NCBI RefSeq assembly: GCF_011605345.1
Contig: NZ_JAAOXM010000001.1
Span: 1,426,001-1,490,000 of the forward strand
Length of the DNA: 64,000 nt
Reading direction: 5' to 3'
From: Burkholderia sp. D-99
GTDB taxonomy: Bacteria; Pseudomonadota; Gammaproteobacteria; Burkholderiales; Burkholderiaceae
The position numbers and the translations under genes are program-made. Below, piece after piece: positions 17,231 through 25,780 of the stretch. Under the pieces are notes generated by a model. The model was not told the origin of the DNA, did not search any database, and saw nothing but the letters and a program-made list of their open reading frames with translations. Each line of letters opens with the position of its first letter. The first letter of the stretch is position 1.

Positions 17231-17398
17231 ATGGATTCGCCACAACCAAGCTCGTACCCGCTGAGAATGCCAGCGGACCTGTGCCGCTTCCCACAGGTGA
17301 AGGCCGATCGGCTCGACCGATCGCTGCATTGGGTGATCGTGAAAACGCTCGAAGACGCAAAAAAGAAGGAGACGCGCACAAAGGCGACGGATCGATAG
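17231..17398 (+). CDS. Small Arc-like ribbon-helix-helix protein (55 aa)
   Basis: A short frame of 56 codons with an AAGAGG site before ATG 17231. The protein begins MDSPQPSSYPLRMPADL and continues KADRLDRSLHWVIVKTLEDA with a basic tail. YPLRMPADL plus a following helix-helix stretch is the Arc signature, and the paralogue on the other strand has YPLRMPGEL. It is probably a phage-type regulator acting on the operators just upstream and preceding the antirepressor gene. The usual Leu after PADL is replaced by CRFPQV, so folding should be checked. Confidence 0.7.
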   Translation: MDSPQPSSYPLRMPADLCRFPQVKADRLDRSLHWVIVKTLEDAKKKETRTKATDR

Positions 17399-17401
17399 AA
17401 A

Positions 17402-17442
17402 AAGCCCCGACCGGATATCTGGGGAGATGGCGGTCAGGGCTT
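17402..17442. terminator. Hairpin between small Arc gene and antirepressor
   Basis: Arms AAGCCCCGACC (17402-17412) and GGTCAGGGCTT (17432-17442), with one mismatch and a 19-nt loop. A run of five A precedes it on the plus strand, so the T-run is on the minus strand. It may act as an attenuator on the plus strand or a terminator on the minus strand. Confidence 0.4.
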
Positions 17443-17469
17443 GGTGTTCAATCATTGGAGAATGAACGC

Positions 17470-18165
17470 ATGCATGCTAGCACGCGGGCGTTGGCACGCC
17501 AAATTAAAGTACCGTTTCATGGAGCCAACTTGCAGGTCGTTGAACACAACGGGCAGCCGTACGCTCCAATGAAACCGATCGTCGAAGGCATGGGCCTAGC
17601 ATGGCACGGGCAGCACGCGAAGCTGAGGTCCAATACGCAACGCTGGGGGATTCTCGACTTGAGAATCCCTTCGGTCAGAGGTGCGCAAATCGCGATTTGC
17701 ATACCTCTGCGCAAACTCCCAGGATGGCTGGCGTCGATCGAAGCAGGGAAAGTAAAGGATCTGGCAGTTCGCAATCGCGTCCGTAGATACCAGAACGAAT
17801 GCGATGACGCGCTGTGGCGATACTGGAACAATCGTTTCATGATCCATCCTCGAACCGGCAGCGCCAAAAGCACTGTCGCCGACCGCGCAGACGCTTTGCG
17901 CTGCGCCACGGAACTGGTCATCGACAGACGTGTTCCATACAGCACGGCTTACCAGGTGATGCGCTTATACGCTGGCACCGCGAGCTTTCGATCGATGACA
18001 TGCGATCAGGCGGCCTGCGCAACTGAATTCGCGTGGCGACTACTGAATCATGACGACACGCTTGCGGATTGGAGACTAGTAGAACTCCATAAAAGCCAGC
18101 TATATGATGCACCTGAACAACTGACGCTCCCATTGCATCCGCGACTATCCCCTACTGACACCTGA
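17470..18165 (+). CDS. P22_AR-type phage antirepressor N-terminal domain protein
   Basis: 231 aa starting at ATG 17470 (MHASTRALARQIKVPFHGAN). An in-frame upstream extension is possible, but a GGAG site precedes this ATG. The P22 antirepressor N-terminal pattern is clear: VPFHGANLQVVEHNGQPYAP, MKPIVEGMGLAWHGQHAKL, CIPLRKLPGWLASI and RVRRYQNECDDALWRYW. Phage antirepressors bind and inactivate repressors. Two Arc-like repressor genes directly upstream give it a likely partner. The C-terminal 90 aa are unassigned. Confidence 0.88.
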   Translation: MHASTRALARQIKVPFHGANLQVVEHNGQPYAPMKPIVEGMGLAWHGQHAKLRSNTQRWGILDLRIPSVRGAQIAICIPLRKLPGWLASIEAGKVKDLAVRNRVRRYQNECDDALWRYWNNRFMIHPRTGSAKSTVADRADALRCATELVIDRRVPYSTAYQVMRLYAGTASFRSMTCDQAACATEFAWRLLNHDDTLADWRLVELHKSQLYDAPEQLTLPLHPRLSPTDT

Positions 18166-18274
18166 CGCAATAGATAGCTGTCACCGCAAACGCGCCTACC
18201 ATCAACCCACTCGTGGTTAATGTTCAGTGCTGGCGCACCGCGCCAGCCGTCACAGCTTTGCAGCCGAGGTATGC

Positions 18275-19192
18275 ATGAACGAATCAAGCGGAAATCAACC
18301 CACTCGAAAGCCGATTCATTTTTCCTCCAGAGACGAGTTCGAGGTCCGACCGAATTATGTTGCAGCACTGCGTTGCGTGCATGACGACCTCGACTATATC
18401 GTCGGCAAGTACGGCTTCAGCAAAGATAAGCAACTGCAATGCGGCCTGAATGGATGCAATCACTGGCACCAACACGGCTTCATCGTTGCTACAAAATCAG
18501 GCCTGGAAACGCACTGCGGCCAAGATTGCGGCCAGCGAGAATTTGGCGTGGTCTGGGACGAGTTGACGGCCGAATTTGAGCGGCAGACGAAGGCTGAGAC
18601 ACGACGGAAGCTCATCGAGGATATGTTGAAGGACCGGGACGAACTGTTATCCCACGCACGTGAAATGCAAACACGCTTGTCTGGCGCATGCCGACAAATC
18701 CGCGTAGTGCTTGATGAGGTTGCCAAGGAGTCGGCTTTCTCATCTGCGCTCGACAGGGTCCTAATGGACGGCGGAAGAATCATGGTCGCCGTGAAAATAG
18801 ACAAAGGAATCGGCGCGGCACCGGGCCAACGCGGCGCGAACGCGAACATCGCGACGATAGGGGTTGTTAGGGGCGTCGACGCAGTAGCGAAATGCCAAAC
18901 CGTCGGCTCATCATTCGAATGGCAGGTGGTGCGACCACTTCTCAGTCTCACCGCAGATTCTGTAGAAGCAATGAGCGACAAGGAAATCGCAACCTCTGTA
19001 ATCAAAATGCGCGATTTCCGCACGGAATTGCAAGCTGCAAACGCTTTTCTGGCCTCGGCTGCACAGTTCCTATCGATCGACAACTTAACCGCATTCGAGC
19101 GGTTGAAGGAGACACTGCCATCGAGGGCCCGGACATCTCGACTAGAACGAATATTCGCCCGGCTACCAACTTTACTAGCGAGTGCGGCTTGA
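18275..19192 (+). CDS. Hypothetical protein with Cys/His cluster
   Basis: 305 aa from ATG 18275 (MNESSGNQPTRKPIHF), with a GAGG site 7 nt upstream. Near residue 60-90 it has CGLNGCNHWHQHGF followed by THCGQDCGQREFG, a possible zinc site. A charged helical, coiled-coil-like stretch follows (about 95-150). The rest is unassigned. Proteins like this occur in genomic islands of proteobacteria, but I do not recognise a named family. It lies 109 bp after the antirepressor. Confidence 0.75.
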   Translation: MNESSGNQPTRKPIHFSSRDEFEVRPNYVAALRCVHDDLDYIVGKYGFSKDKQLQCGLNGCNHWHQHGFIVATKSGLETHCGQDCGQREFGVVWDELTAEFERQTKAETRRKLIEDMLKDRDELLSHAREMQTRLSGACRQIRVVLDEVAKESAFSSALDRVLMDGGRIMVAVKIDKGIGAAPGQRGANANIATIGVVRGVDAVAKCQTVGSSFEWQVVRPLLSLTADSVEAMSDKEIATSVIKMRDFRTELQAANAFLASAAQFLSIDNLTAFERLKETLPSRARTSRLERIFARLPTLLASAA

Positions 19193-19204
19193 CAGCCCAT
19201 ATCA

Positions 19205-19440
19205 GGTAGTGATTGAGGATGCGACGACATCAGCGCGTACTTGCAGGGCTCCTCCTTACTGGAGTGCAACGCGAAGAACTCCCCGCATTGCGTTGGAAAG
19301 ACGTTGACTTCTGCTGGCACCGTCTGGCCATGCACAAAAAAGATCGAGGTGGTCTGCGGCCACACCAACCCACTTGCGCCGTACCTAGCGAACCTCTTGT
19401 GGAATCTCACGCAGATGAATGAGACGCTGCCGAAAAAGGG
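19205..19440 (+). pseudogene. Tyrosine integrase remnant (frameshifted)
   Basis: In one frame (19213 on) LAGLLLTGVQREELPALRWK then DVDFCWHRLAMHKKD matches the catalytic Arg box of phage/ICE tyrosine recombinases (LLLTGxRxxELxxLxWxDVDF). The similarity continues in another frame as NPLAPYLANLLWNL, the segment normally after the second beta-hairpin. No complete integrase frame exists. It is a decayed fragment of an integrase that may once have mobilised this island. Confidence 0.7.
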
Positions 19441-19581
19441 AAGTTACTCGATCACTTGCAGCGATGCAGCATGACTATGGCATCGGCATCACGACGAGGA
19501 TTCGATTGAATGGATTCGCTAAAGTCGGCATGCTATGTTATCTAACCCGACGAAATAAAACGATAAACCTACTTATCTCGC

Positions 19582-20598
19582 ATGCCTCTGCCAACTCGCC
19601 CAATTGCTAAGCGCCCTGTACGCGAGCTCCTTATCGACGCCGGCCACGACGTGTCCGACTGGGACACAAAAAGCGACGGTACAAAATTGCTCAACCCGAA
19701 CGACAACATCTCGCGAAATACCGCGTGGTCATTTCCAGGAACAGGAAACGAACCTCTTGTGGCATGTATTTGGTTTGACGGGCTGACGATCACGGAACAA
19801 GGAGCGTTCTACGACGGAAATGATCGAGCTTATCGTCAACAACTGCTCGACCGCGACAAGGGCGAGGTACGCAGTGACATACGCAACCGCCTCCGGACTT
19901 GGACGAGGCGCTCGCAAGAACTGGACTTTTCCATTCAGGCAGCCTTCAGGGTTCGACAGCCCATACGCCTGATTCTCGTCGATGGCGACCAGAAAAACGA
20001 GGCGCAGGCAGATCTGGCTTCGACTGTTTCAGCAAGATCTCTGGATGCAGAGACGTGGTGGGTTCACAGTTATGATTTTTCAACCGGTATGTATCGCATT
20101 GTGCAAGGCGTCGAGCCACCGGAACGGTTCGAAGATGAAAGTGACACCGGAATCGTGGACCTCGGTGACGACCCGACACTACAGTCGTTTGTGGAAAATC
20201 TGGATGAAACAGAGCGAGACGCGGTTATAAAGGCTCGCGTAGGCCAGGGTCCGTATCGCGACGCTCTTTTTGAACGTTGGAAAGGCTGCTCAGTGACCGA
20301 TGTGACAATGAAGGAAATTCTTGTCGCTAGCCACATCAAGCCATGGAGCCAATGCAAAACCGCGAAGGAGCGCGTTAGCGTCTCAAATGGTCTGTTGCTT
20401 GTGCCTACGCTCGACCGCCTGTTTGACCGGGGCTATATTACCTTCGACGACACCTTCACGATCTTAATCAGCCCGTTGCTGTCGGTAGCACAAAGGCATC
20501 ATCTTGGTGTCAACCAAAACACCCGTTTGAGGCTCAGAGCGTTCGACGATTTGAAGCCATTTCTAGCATGGCATCGTGAATATATATTCAGATCGTGA
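19582..20598 (+). CDS. HNH endonuclease (HNH_2 type)
   Basis: 338 aa. The C-terminal third carries the HNH_2 pattern: EILVASHIKPWSQCKTAKER (catalytic His region), SVSNGLLLVPTLDRLFDRGY and ITFDD. The N-terminal 200 residues are unassigned, with WSFPGTGNEPLVACIWFDGL near the start. HNH_2 proteins are commonly predicted restriction endonucleases. No methyltransferase is adjacent, so it may be a modification-dependent or solitary nuclease. It begins just after the integrase remnant. No clear ribosome site precedes the ATG. Confidence 0.87.
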   Translation: MPLPTRPIAKRPVRELLIDAGHDVSDWDTKSDGTKLLNPNDNISRNTAWSFPGTGNEPLVACIWFDGLTITEQGAFYDGNDRAYRQQLLDRDKGEVRSDIRNRLRTWTRRSQELDFSIQAAFRVRQPIRLILVDGDQKNEAQADLASTVSARSLDAETWWVHSYDFSTGMYRIVQGVEPPERFEDESDTGIVDLGDDPTLQSFVENLDETERDAVIKARVGQGPYRDALFERWKGCSVTDVTMKEILVASHIKPWSQCKTAKERVSVSNGLLLVPTLDRLFDRGYITFDDTFTILISPLLSVAQRHHLGVNQNTRLRLRAFDDLKPFLAWHREYIFRS

Positions 20599-20671
20599 CA
20601 GAAGAAGGTGCGTGCAGACGAGCGGAAGTGCCTTCAATGACAGTAGACTCCAACTATGATGAGACAGACTC

Positions 20672-21472
20672 ATGGTGCGACGATTCAGATCATCTTTTGA
20701 CGAAGTGATCGGGTTGCAGCTCGATTGCGAGACTCGACTGTCGGCCGAATCTTCGCTCCTTGAGATATTTGGCTGTCCGTTGCCTGATCTCAAGCGGTTT
20801 CTGTCCGATCCCGGTCATGAGAGGTACTTCAACGAGCACTGGAAGTCGCTGCCCGAGTATGACCGTTTTCTGTATGAACGCGCCTGCCTGGCTCTCGGTA
20901 ACCCTCGGCTACCGACCAGGCTTTGCTGGTTCCACTGCACCAGAGTTCCGGCAGGAACGACTTTTGACACGGGAATCCATCCATTGGGGCATGTACTCCC
21001 TTTGCTCAAAAATGCGCTGCTGGACTCGCTTGAGGATCCTTCGGCGAAACACGAAGTCCGTCAGGCTTTTGCACGCGAAGGAGGCCTCGCGTTTCAGTTC
21101 CGCAACAAGCTCAGAGACTCGCTACACTGGGGACCATATGCTATTTTGGTGCGCGAGGTTGCATCACATGCAAAAAACCTAGGGCAGCATGACTATCTTG
21201 CAATGCCAGAGATAATTGAAGACTTGTGCGAGGAAGTGAAGCTTGCGAGTGGCCTTGATTTGCTCCCAATCTTCCAAGATAGTTTGAAACCGGCCATCGT
21301 GAAGTTCGTTGCTCCGGCGGCCCACTCCGCGGAATTTGCGGTGCGAGTGGCTCTGCGTTACCTACAATCCTGTGCTCGAGAAGACGTCCCAGGCCACGGT
21401 GCGGTGTGGTGCTTTGATGGAGAGAACACCTCGGTTCCGCCAGCGAACGTACTCAATATTGAGTTTGTGTAA
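20672..21472 (+). CDS. Hypothetical protein next to HNH endonuclease
   Basis: 266 aa, MVRRFRSSFDEVIGLQLDCE. Soluble, with no signal peptide or membrane span seen. LHWGPYAILVREVASHAKNL and the C-terminal EFAVRVALRYLQSC are helical. No family recognised. It lies 73 bp downstream of the HNH gene on the same strand, so the two may form an operon. Confidence 0.65.
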   Translation: MVRRFRSSFDEVIGLQLDCETRLSAESSLLEIFGCPLPDLKRFLSDPGHERYFNEHWKSLPEYDRFLYERACLALGNPRLPTRLCWFHCTRVPAGTTFDTGIHPLGHVLPLLKNALLDSLEDPSAKHEVRQAFAREGGLAFQFRNKLRDSLHWGPYAILVREVASHAKNLGQHDYLAMPEIIEDLCEEVKLASGLDLLPIFQDSLKPAIVKFVAPAAHSAEFAVRVALRYLQSCAREDVPGHGAVWCFDGENTSVPPANVLNIEFV

Positions 21473-21588
21473 GCGACGGCAGCCCTGTCACTCGCAGCAA
21501 CTGTTAAACCGAAAGCGAATCGCAACGACAACCGTGGCGACGTCTACAGCGACGACCGCCCCCCCGGACGATACAGCGCTTGCATCCG

Positions 21589-22467
21589 CTATACGCCGCG
21601 GAGAGAACGCTTCATAAGCAAAATGGTTACAAAGCTCAACACTAAGGCGGCAACTAAAAGGTTTCCCGTGGTCAGAAAACCACCAAAGAAGTGATCGTAT
21701 ACATACGTGGGGAAAGCTGCTTCGCATGCTTGCCGATTCATGACTCCAGGCTCAGAACACGTCGTGTTCACAGCTGAAGCTGCATCGCGCAAATCCTTTC
21801 CCCATGCCTGCAAGAAGGGCAATATCGTGCTCGCAATTAGTCCGCCCAACAGCCCTGCCCCCAGTCCTACCTCCGCATTGGAAAGAGCACGTCTCTCTTC
21901 GGACCGATTCGAATACATCCCTTCATATCGATCACTTTTCTTTGCAAGGTGAGCGATAAATCCATCATTTCGAACAGGGGCAACGACCATTGATCGTTTC
22001 GCAACCTCCATAAAAATACGGATATGCTTTTTAATTCTCTTGTTGCCAACAATACCCGCAAGGCAGCTCGGAGATTTGTAGATTGCAATTGTATAACTGG
22101 CTTTATCCCAACGACTCAACTCCGAACTATGAGGATACAGAATCACGGCAACGGACCCATTCGCATGCATTGAATACACAAGAGATGCATTTTCTTCCGC
22201 CACATATGGAAAACACGACCTCCCACCATTATCAATCGCTCGAATACGGGTTAAGCATACCGCATCCACCTGAAAATGAAACATATCCAAATCGCGTCGC
22301 GCAACAAAGTAGCGATGAGAAAATCCATCTTCACTCGCAAAATCTTTCGTCAATCGAGTGAGCCGAGGCTCAAGATCAACATTCCAATTTACCTTAGCTC
22401 GCTCTGCCAGATCCACCTGACGCCGAGCCTTTTCGTCATATGCAACTTTAATTTTACGAATATTCAT
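21589..22467 (-). CDS. Hypothetical membrane protein with two C-terminal transmembrane segments
   Basis: 292 aa. Residues 1-190 are soluble and charged (MNIRKIKVAYDEKARRQV onward). Two hydrophobic segments follow: LGAGLLGGLIASTILPFLQA (about 201-220) and NLLVAALVLSFVTILLM (about 267-283). The loop between them holds two Cys (TTCSEPGVMNRQACEAAF). The gene is noticeably AT-richer than its surroundings and uses atypical codons, a sign of recent transfer. A soluble sensor-like domain plus a membrane hairpin resembles the layout of some membrane-acting effectors, but no homology can be claimed. Confidence 0.7.
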   Translation of the reverse strand: MNIRKIKVAYDEKARRQVDLAERAKVNWNVDLEPRLTRLTKDFASEDGFSHRYFVARRDLDMFHFQVDAVCLTRIRAIDNGGRSCFPYVAEENASLVYSMHANGSVAVILYPHSSELSRWDKASYTIAIYKSPSCLAGIVGNKRIKKHIRIFMEVAKRSMVVAPVRNDGFIAHLAKKSDRYEGMYSNRSEERRALSNAEVGLGAGLLGGLIASTILPFLQAWGKDLRDAASAVNTTCSEPGVMNRQACEAAFPTYVYDHFFGGFLTTGNLLVAALVLSFVTILLMKRSLRGV

Positions 22468-22857
22468 TTGTTATTTAATTCCCCTTGATTCATCTCATAC
22501 TTAATCCATTCAAACAACACCTGTCGCGTTATCACCACATCAGACCAACCCCGATGCGAGCTTGAAGCACACATAATTGAGCAACTTGACCCCATCGAAT
22601 CAATATGTCTCACAAGTTGCATGCACCGCAGCAACACGACGGAACGTCATGATATCGATTCGCTCGCGCCGCATCTAGCGACGAGACAATAATTTCACTC
22701 GATGTATCGACACACGACACTCTGTTTTTATCAGAAACATATCTGATGATACTGTCACTCTAGAAAATTTCGACCATATATCACCTCCACGAGTACGGCC
22801 AGCCCAGGCCACTTCACCTCGGCGCTTCTGCCAAGGTGCACTTCACTCGGAGGTTTC
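22468..22857. other. AT-rich intergenic region with hairpin before the next gene
   Basis: About 390 bp without a supported gene, AT-rich over the first 300 bp. A hairpin (22815-22838, CACCT and GGC pairing with GCC and AGGTG, loop GCTTCT) lies 20 bp ahead of the next start codon. It probably contains the promoters of both divergent neighbours. Confidence 0.5.
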
Positions 22858-23619
22858 ATGTTTCACCCTTACCTTCTTGTCGCTGCAATCGCAGCGACAT
22901 TTGCTTTTGTCATTGGCGTTGCCCTCTTACTCTGGAGGCGCTTCAATTCGACACCGCCGACCATACCCTCAACCGGCACTGCGGCACCAACACTCGCCGC
23001 GCCCCTCCCCCGCAACGCCTCAGATGACGAATGGGAAGCTCACGCCCCCTATCCGGACTATGCGTTGCATGCGATCCAAACTAGTGAATGGGCATCACGG
23101 GAAGCCCCACCTTACAAAAACTACCATCGATCACACAATCACTTTGCGTTCGACGATGTCGATTCGTTCGAATTGGACGAATCCCCCTCGTTTCATCGGC
23201 CCGATCCACGATCCGCGGCCGATTCCGACTTCTTCTCCTATGCGCCGCCGAATGCCCACGACGTGGCAACCTCGGCATCGAGCGATGCCGCACAACGTTG
23301 CCCGCATTGCAATTCATCGCGCGTCGACACGCTGAACATTGGTCGTAAAGCCGGCAGCACGATCGGTAGCGTCGCCGGCGCGACGAGCGGGATGGCCATG
23401 GCATTTTCGGGCGCTGAGGCTGGCGCTGCCGTAGGTGCGATTGGCGGACCGCTCGGCTCGGTTTTCGGTGGTCTCGCCGGCGCGGTAATCGCCGGCCTAC
23501 TTGGCAGCGCGGCCGGCTGCGCTGCCGGATCCGCCGTCGGGGCGGCCATCGACGAGAACGTCCTCGATAACTATCGGTGCATGTCGTGCGGTCACACCTT
23601 CAGCGCGCAGCCCGACTGA
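22858..23619 (+). CDS. Membrane protein with glycine-zipper inserted in a zinc ribbon
   Basis: 253 aa. An N-terminal TM anchor (YLLVAAIAATFAFVIGVALL, residues 5-24) is followed by a polar, disordered region to about 145. Then comes a first knuckle CPHC (about 148-151), a long Gly/Ala-rich double glycine-zipper (residues about 163-233, repeated GxxxG/AxxxG), and a second knuckle RCMSCGHTF near the C-terminus. The two CxxC pairs could form one zinc ribbon with the hydrophobic zipper looped out. An SD (CGGAGG) precedes the ATG. It opens the plasmid/ICE-type module; function unknown. Confidence 0.75.
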   Translation: MFHPYLLVAAIAATFAFVIGVALLLWRRFNSTPPTIPSTGTAAPTLAAPLPRNASDDEWEAHAPYPDYALHAIQTSEWASREAPPYKNYHRSHNHFAFDDVDSFELDESPSFHRPDPRSAADSDFFSYAPPNAHDVATSASSDAAQRCPHCNSSRVDTLNIGRKAGSTIGSVAGATSGMAMAFSGAEAGAAVGAIGGPLGSVFGGLAGAVIAGLLGSAAGCAAGSAVGAAIDENVLDNYRCMSCGHTFSAQPD

Positions 23620-23686
23620 TCTTCGCGATCGCAGTTCTTATCCAGCCACTCCGGCTCTTTCGCTCCTCCCTTTCTATTCCACGACT

Positions 23687-23704
23687 GCCCGGCCTTCGTC
23701 GGGC
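23687..23704 (+). terminator. GC hairpin upstream of the DUF932 gene
   Basis: GCCCG and CGGGC arms with an 8-nt loop containing TTCG, in the gap before the DUF932 gene. One of a series of GC hairpins placed ahead of genes in this module. Confidence 0.35.
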
Positions 23705-23736
23705 GTTATGCCTTTTCTATTTCCAAGGAGTTCAGC

Positions 23737-24702
23737 ATGCACCTCGTCCAAACCATGGCTTACGTCGGCCTGGAACCGTGGCATGGCCTCGGCAACAAAC
23801 TCGCGCCCCAACAACCCATCGAAGTCTGGGCCGATCGCGCCGGCATGAACTGGACGATCGAATCGTCCGAAGTCCGTTATGTGTCCGGCGCCTCCGGTAT
23901 CGGCTCGATCCACGCCTTTCCCGACCAGAAGGTGCTGTATCGATCGGACACCAAGGCGCCGTTATCCGTCGTCTCCGCACGCTACCAGGTCGTACAGCCC
24001 CGCGAGATCCTGGAGTTCTACCGGGATCTGACGGAAGTCGGCGGTTTCGAGCTCGAAACCGCGGGCGTGCTCAAGGAAGGTCGCAAGTTCTGGGCGCTCG
24101 CCAAGACCGGGCAAACCGGCATGCTCAAGGGCAAGGACCACGTCAAGGGTTATCTGCTGCTGGCGACCGCCTGCGACGGCACGCTCGCCACCACAGCCCA
24201 GTTCACCTCGGTGCGGGTCGTCTGCAACAACACTCTGGCGATCGCACTCGGTGACGGTACGGGCGTCGTCAAGGTGCCGCACCGCTCGCAGTTCGACGCT
24301 GCTGCCGTGAAGCGCCAGCTCGGTATCGCTGTGTCGTCCTGGGATGCATTCATGGTCCGCACGAAGGCAATGGCCGAGCGCAAGGTGACCGATTCGGCAG
24401 CCGACGCCTTCTTCCGGCGAGTGCTGACCTACACCGTCACGAATCCCGGCGAGCGTGACGGGATGACCGTCAATGAGCGCGCGGTCCGTGCAGTGGGCGA
24501 ACTCTATGCCGGGCGAGGCAAAGGTGCGCAATTGCCTTCCGCGTCCGGTACGGCCTGGGGGTTACTCAACAGCATCACCGAGTATGTCGACCATCATCGC
24601 CGCGCCCGCAGCGACGATCATCGGCGCGATGCCGCATGGTTCGGACAAGGCGCCCTCATCAAGCAGAAGGCCTGGGACGAAGCGCTCAGGCTCGTCGTCT
24701 AG
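23737..24702 (+). CDS. DUF932-domain phage/plasmid-like protein
   Basis: 321 aa. MAYVGLEPWHGLGNKLAPQQ, then ALSVGADRA-type folds and QVVQPREILEFYRDLTEVGG, FWALAKTG, GYLLLATACDGTLATTAQFT, SVRVVCNNTLAIAL and YAGRGKGAQLPSASGTAWGL are the landmarks of the DUF932 (TIGR03299-like) family of plasmid and phage proteins. It lies in the usual order before a YqaJ nuclease. An AAGGAG site precedes ATG 23737. The biochemical role of the family is unknown, though linkage with recombination genes is frequent. Confidence 0.9.
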   Translation: MHLVQTMAYVGLEPWHGLGNKLAPQQPIEVWADRAGMNWTIESSEVRYVSGASGIGSIHAFPDQKVLYRSDTKAPLSVVSARYQVVQPREILEFYRDLTEVGGFELETAGVLKEGRKFWALAKTGQTGMLKGKDHVKGYLLLATACDGTLATTAQFTSVRVVCNNTLAIALGDGTGVVKVPHRSQFDAAAVKRQLGIAVSSWDAFMVRTKAMAERKVTDSAADAFFRRVLTYTVTNPGERDGMTVNERAVRAVGELYAGRGKGAQLPSASGTAWGLLNSITEYVDHHRRARSDDHRRDAAWFGQGALIKQKAWDEALRLVV

Positions 24703-24726
24703 CATTCGTCCCGCATTCGTTCATCT

Positions 24727-24755
24727 CGGCCCGGTCAGGTTCGCCTGCCGGGCCG
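24727..24755 (+). terminator. Long GC hairpin between DUF932 and YqaJ genes
   Basis: CGGCCCGG pairs with CCGGGCCG, and CAGG pairs with CCTG across a TTCG tetraloop, with one bulged T. That makes 12 pairs in total. There is no T-run after it, so it may be an RNA-processing or attenuation element rather than a true terminator. Confidence 0.5.
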
Positions 24756-24774
24756 CTCTATTTCCGGAGGTTTC

Positions 24775-25767
24775 GTGAGCATTCCATCCAGTCGCGTCCG
24801 TACGCGACGACCTGCATTGAAGCTCGTCAGAACCGACGAGCTATCGCGCGAAGACTGGCTCGCCGTTCGACGCACCGGCATCGGTGGATCGGACGCCGCT
24901 GCTGCTGTCGGATTGAGTCCCTATATGAGTCCGCTTGAGCTGTGGCTAGACAAGACCGGTCGCGCGGACGGCCTACCCGGGCCCGATCCGGACGACACGA
25001 GTTCGCCGACCTATTGGGGCACGTTGCTCGAGCCTATCGTTGCCGCGTCCTACACGAAGCAGACCGGCAATCGGGTTCGGCGCGTCAACGCCGTGCTGCG
25101 TCATCCGACGATCCCGTTCATGCTCGCCAACCTCGATCGGGAGATCGTTGGCGTATCCGACGTCCAGATTCTCGAATGCAAGACAGCGGGAGAGTTCGGC
25201 GCCAGGCTCTGGCGGGACGGCGTACCCGAGTACGTACAGATTCAGGTCCAGCATCAACTGGCGGTGACGGGCAAGTCGGCCGCCGACGTGGCCGTGCTGA
25301 TCTGCGGCCAGACGCTGGAAGTACATCGGATCGAACGCGACGACAGCTTGATTGCACGATTGATCGAGCTCGAAGCGCGGTTCTGGCGGTTCGTTGTATC
25401 CGATACGCCGCCACCGGCCGACGGATCGGAGTCGGCTGATCGCGCCCTACGCCATCTGTATCCGGGCAACGGCGAAACGATCGATTTCAGTGATGACCAA
25501 CGCCTGTCCTCCGTGTTTGCAGATCTGGTTGCCGTACGCGCTGAGATCGAAACGCGCCAGCAGCTCGAGGCGCAGTTCAAGCAGGCGATTCAGGAAGCCA
25601 TGGGTGACGCCACGCGTGCCCTGTTCGAATCCGGCTCCGTGTCGTTCAAGCGCAGCAAGGATTCGGCAGCGATCGATCTGGAACGGTTACTGGCCGATCA
25701 CCCTTCGCTTGAGCAGCAATACGCCATCTCGAAGCCCGGCTCCCGGCGCTTCCTCGTATCCACCTGA
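24775..25767 (+). CDS. YqaJ-type viral recombinase (lambda-exonuclease-like nuclease)
   Basis: 330 aa from GTG 24775 with a strong CGGAGG site. The lambda-exonuclease fold markers are WLAVRRTGIGGSDAAAAVGL, TYWGTLLEPIVAASY, then MLANLDREIVGVSDVQILEC followed by KTA (catalytic D-x-ExK core), and EYVQIQVQHQLAVTGKSAAD. Such enzymes resect double-stranded DNA for annealing-type recombination. No separate annealing protein such as RecT is recognised nearby. Confidence 0.9.
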   Translation: MSIPSSRVRTRRPALKLVRTDELSREDWLAVRRTGIGGSDAAAAVGLSPYMSPLELWLDKTGRADGLPGPDPDDTSSPTYWGTLLEPIVAASYTKQTGNRVRRVNAVLRHPTIPFMLANLDREIVGVSDVQILECKTAGEFGARLWRDGVPEYVQIQVQHQLAVTGKSAADVAVLICGQTLEVHRIERDDSLIARLIELEARFWRFVVSDTPPPADGSESADRALRHLYPGNGETIDFSDDQRLSSVFADLVAVRAEIETRQQLEAQFKQAIQEAMGDATRALFESGSVSFKRSKDSAAIDLERLLADHPSLEQQYAISKPGSRRFLVST

Positions 25768-25780
25768 TCCCTTACCCACC

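Noticed and set aside
17197..17469. 91-residue N-terminal extension of the antirepressor
   Set aside because: Overlaps the small Arc-like gene and a hairpin; ATG 17470 has its own GGAG site and starts the recognised domain.
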